Assembly (NCBI RefSeq): GCF_017497975.1
Contig: NZ_JAGDEL010000030.1
Coordinates: 1-64,000 of the forward strand
Direction of reading: 5' to 3'
Source: Metabacillus bambusae
Lineage (GTDB): Bacteria; Bacillota; Bacilli; Bacillales; Bacillaceae
DNA length: 64,000 nucleotides
In this document: positions 63,763 to 64,000 of the stretch, piece by piece
Layout of the letters: each line of letters begins with the position of its first letter
Numbering within the stretch: position 1 is the stretch's first letter
The notes under the pieces: generated by a model
Database searches by the model: none
Seen by the model: only the letters and a program-made list of their open reading frames with translations
Told to the model about the DNA's origin: nothing
Made by a program: the position numbers and the translations under genes

Positions 63763-64000
63763 TGATCTGAACCCAAAAAGTTAGACATGAATATTAAGCA
63801 GCTTCCTGGGCATGAGTTCGGTATTGAACCGGACTCATGCCTTTTAATTTTTCCTTAATTCGTTTGTGATTGTAATAGTAAATATTATCCTCTAATTCTT
63901 GATTGAAATGTTCCATACTCTCAAATTCTTTAAGATAAAGTAACTCACTCTTTAATAAGCCAAAGAAACTCTCCATGACTGCGTTATCTAAACAATTACC
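63763..64000 (-). mobile_element. IS3-family (IS150-type) insertion sequence, partial
   Basis: TGATCTGAACCCAAAAAGTT at 63763 is the terminal repeat type of IS150-group elements (TG...CCCCAAAAAGTTAGAC). The transposase end lies just inside. The rest of the element is outside the window. Confidence 0.85.
63794..64000 (-). CDS. IS3-family transposase OrfB, C-terminal part
   Basis: Open to the window edge. The visible 68 residues read '[20 protein letters not shown]' and '[20 protein letters not shown]'-type sequence (here [18 protein letters not shown]), the DDE-domain end with the catalytic Glu in 'MESFFG' found in IS150/IS3 OrfB transposases. The start lies right of the window. Confidence 0.93.
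   Translation of the reverse strand, partial: GNCLDNAVMESFFGLLKSELLYLKEFESMEHFNQELEDNIYYYNHKRIKEKLKGMSPVQYRTHAQEAA

Overview
This is AT-rich DNA from an endospore-forming Bacillaceae species. The right third matches the Bacillus subtilis gene order (gerE end, ysmB, racE, gerM, rph, ysnA, ysnB, tRNA-Arg, ilv-leu operon, ysoA, tig, clpX, lonB, lonA, ysxC). The left two thirds (1 to about 40.74 kb) are the right-hand part of a tailed-phage (siphovirus type) prophage whose left end lies outside the window.

Prophage layout. 1-2.1 kb: end of the replication block (DnaD-like protein, FbpA-like protein, DUF1064 nuclease, tiny genes). 2.1-5.2 kb: accessory block, largely on the minus strand, with two DUF4183 proteins, a Spo0E-like/STAS fusion and a CBO0543-type membrane protein. 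5.3-7.5 kb: late-control region (XtrA-like, Xre regulator, late activator). 7.8-27.7 kb: packaging, head and tail genes in canonical order, with a -1 frameshift between the tail assembly chaperone genes. 28.1-31.4 kb: an orphan GerAB-type germinant permease followed by the lysis cassette (XhlA, holin, amidase). 31.5-36 kb: second accessory block with a c-di-GMP phosphodiesterase (EAL) gene behind a class I c-di-GMP riboswitch, a second CBO0543 protein plus a decayed copy, a YolD-like protein and a LexA-box promoter. 36.2-38.9 kb: FtsK-like ATPase and replication-relaxation module. 39.2-40.7 kb: large serine recombinase.

The recombinase abuts the last 29 codons of gerE, the late mother-cell sporulation regulator, so the prophage is integrated inside gerE. 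A lysogen could make GerE only if the element is excised, as with skin in sigK and SPbeta in spsM of B. subtilis. Together with Spo0E-like, GerAB-like, c-di-GMP and possibly spore-surface genes, this suggests a phage tuned to the host sporulation cycle. That is the main candidate for a new system here; each component is seen in the sequence, but the joint function is inference.

Host region. racE-gerM-rph-ysnA-ysnB is followed by tRNA-Arg(UCU), then a leucine-specifier T-box leader and ilvB-ilvH-ilvC-(leuA remnant)-leuB-leuC-leuD. leuA is a wreck: nonsense codon, frameshift and loss of about 85 percent of the gene, so leucine synthesis from this operon is broken unless another leuA exists. ysoA, tig, clpX, lonB, lonA and ysxC follow. 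An IS3-family (IS150-type) element begins just after ysxC, where hemA would be expected.
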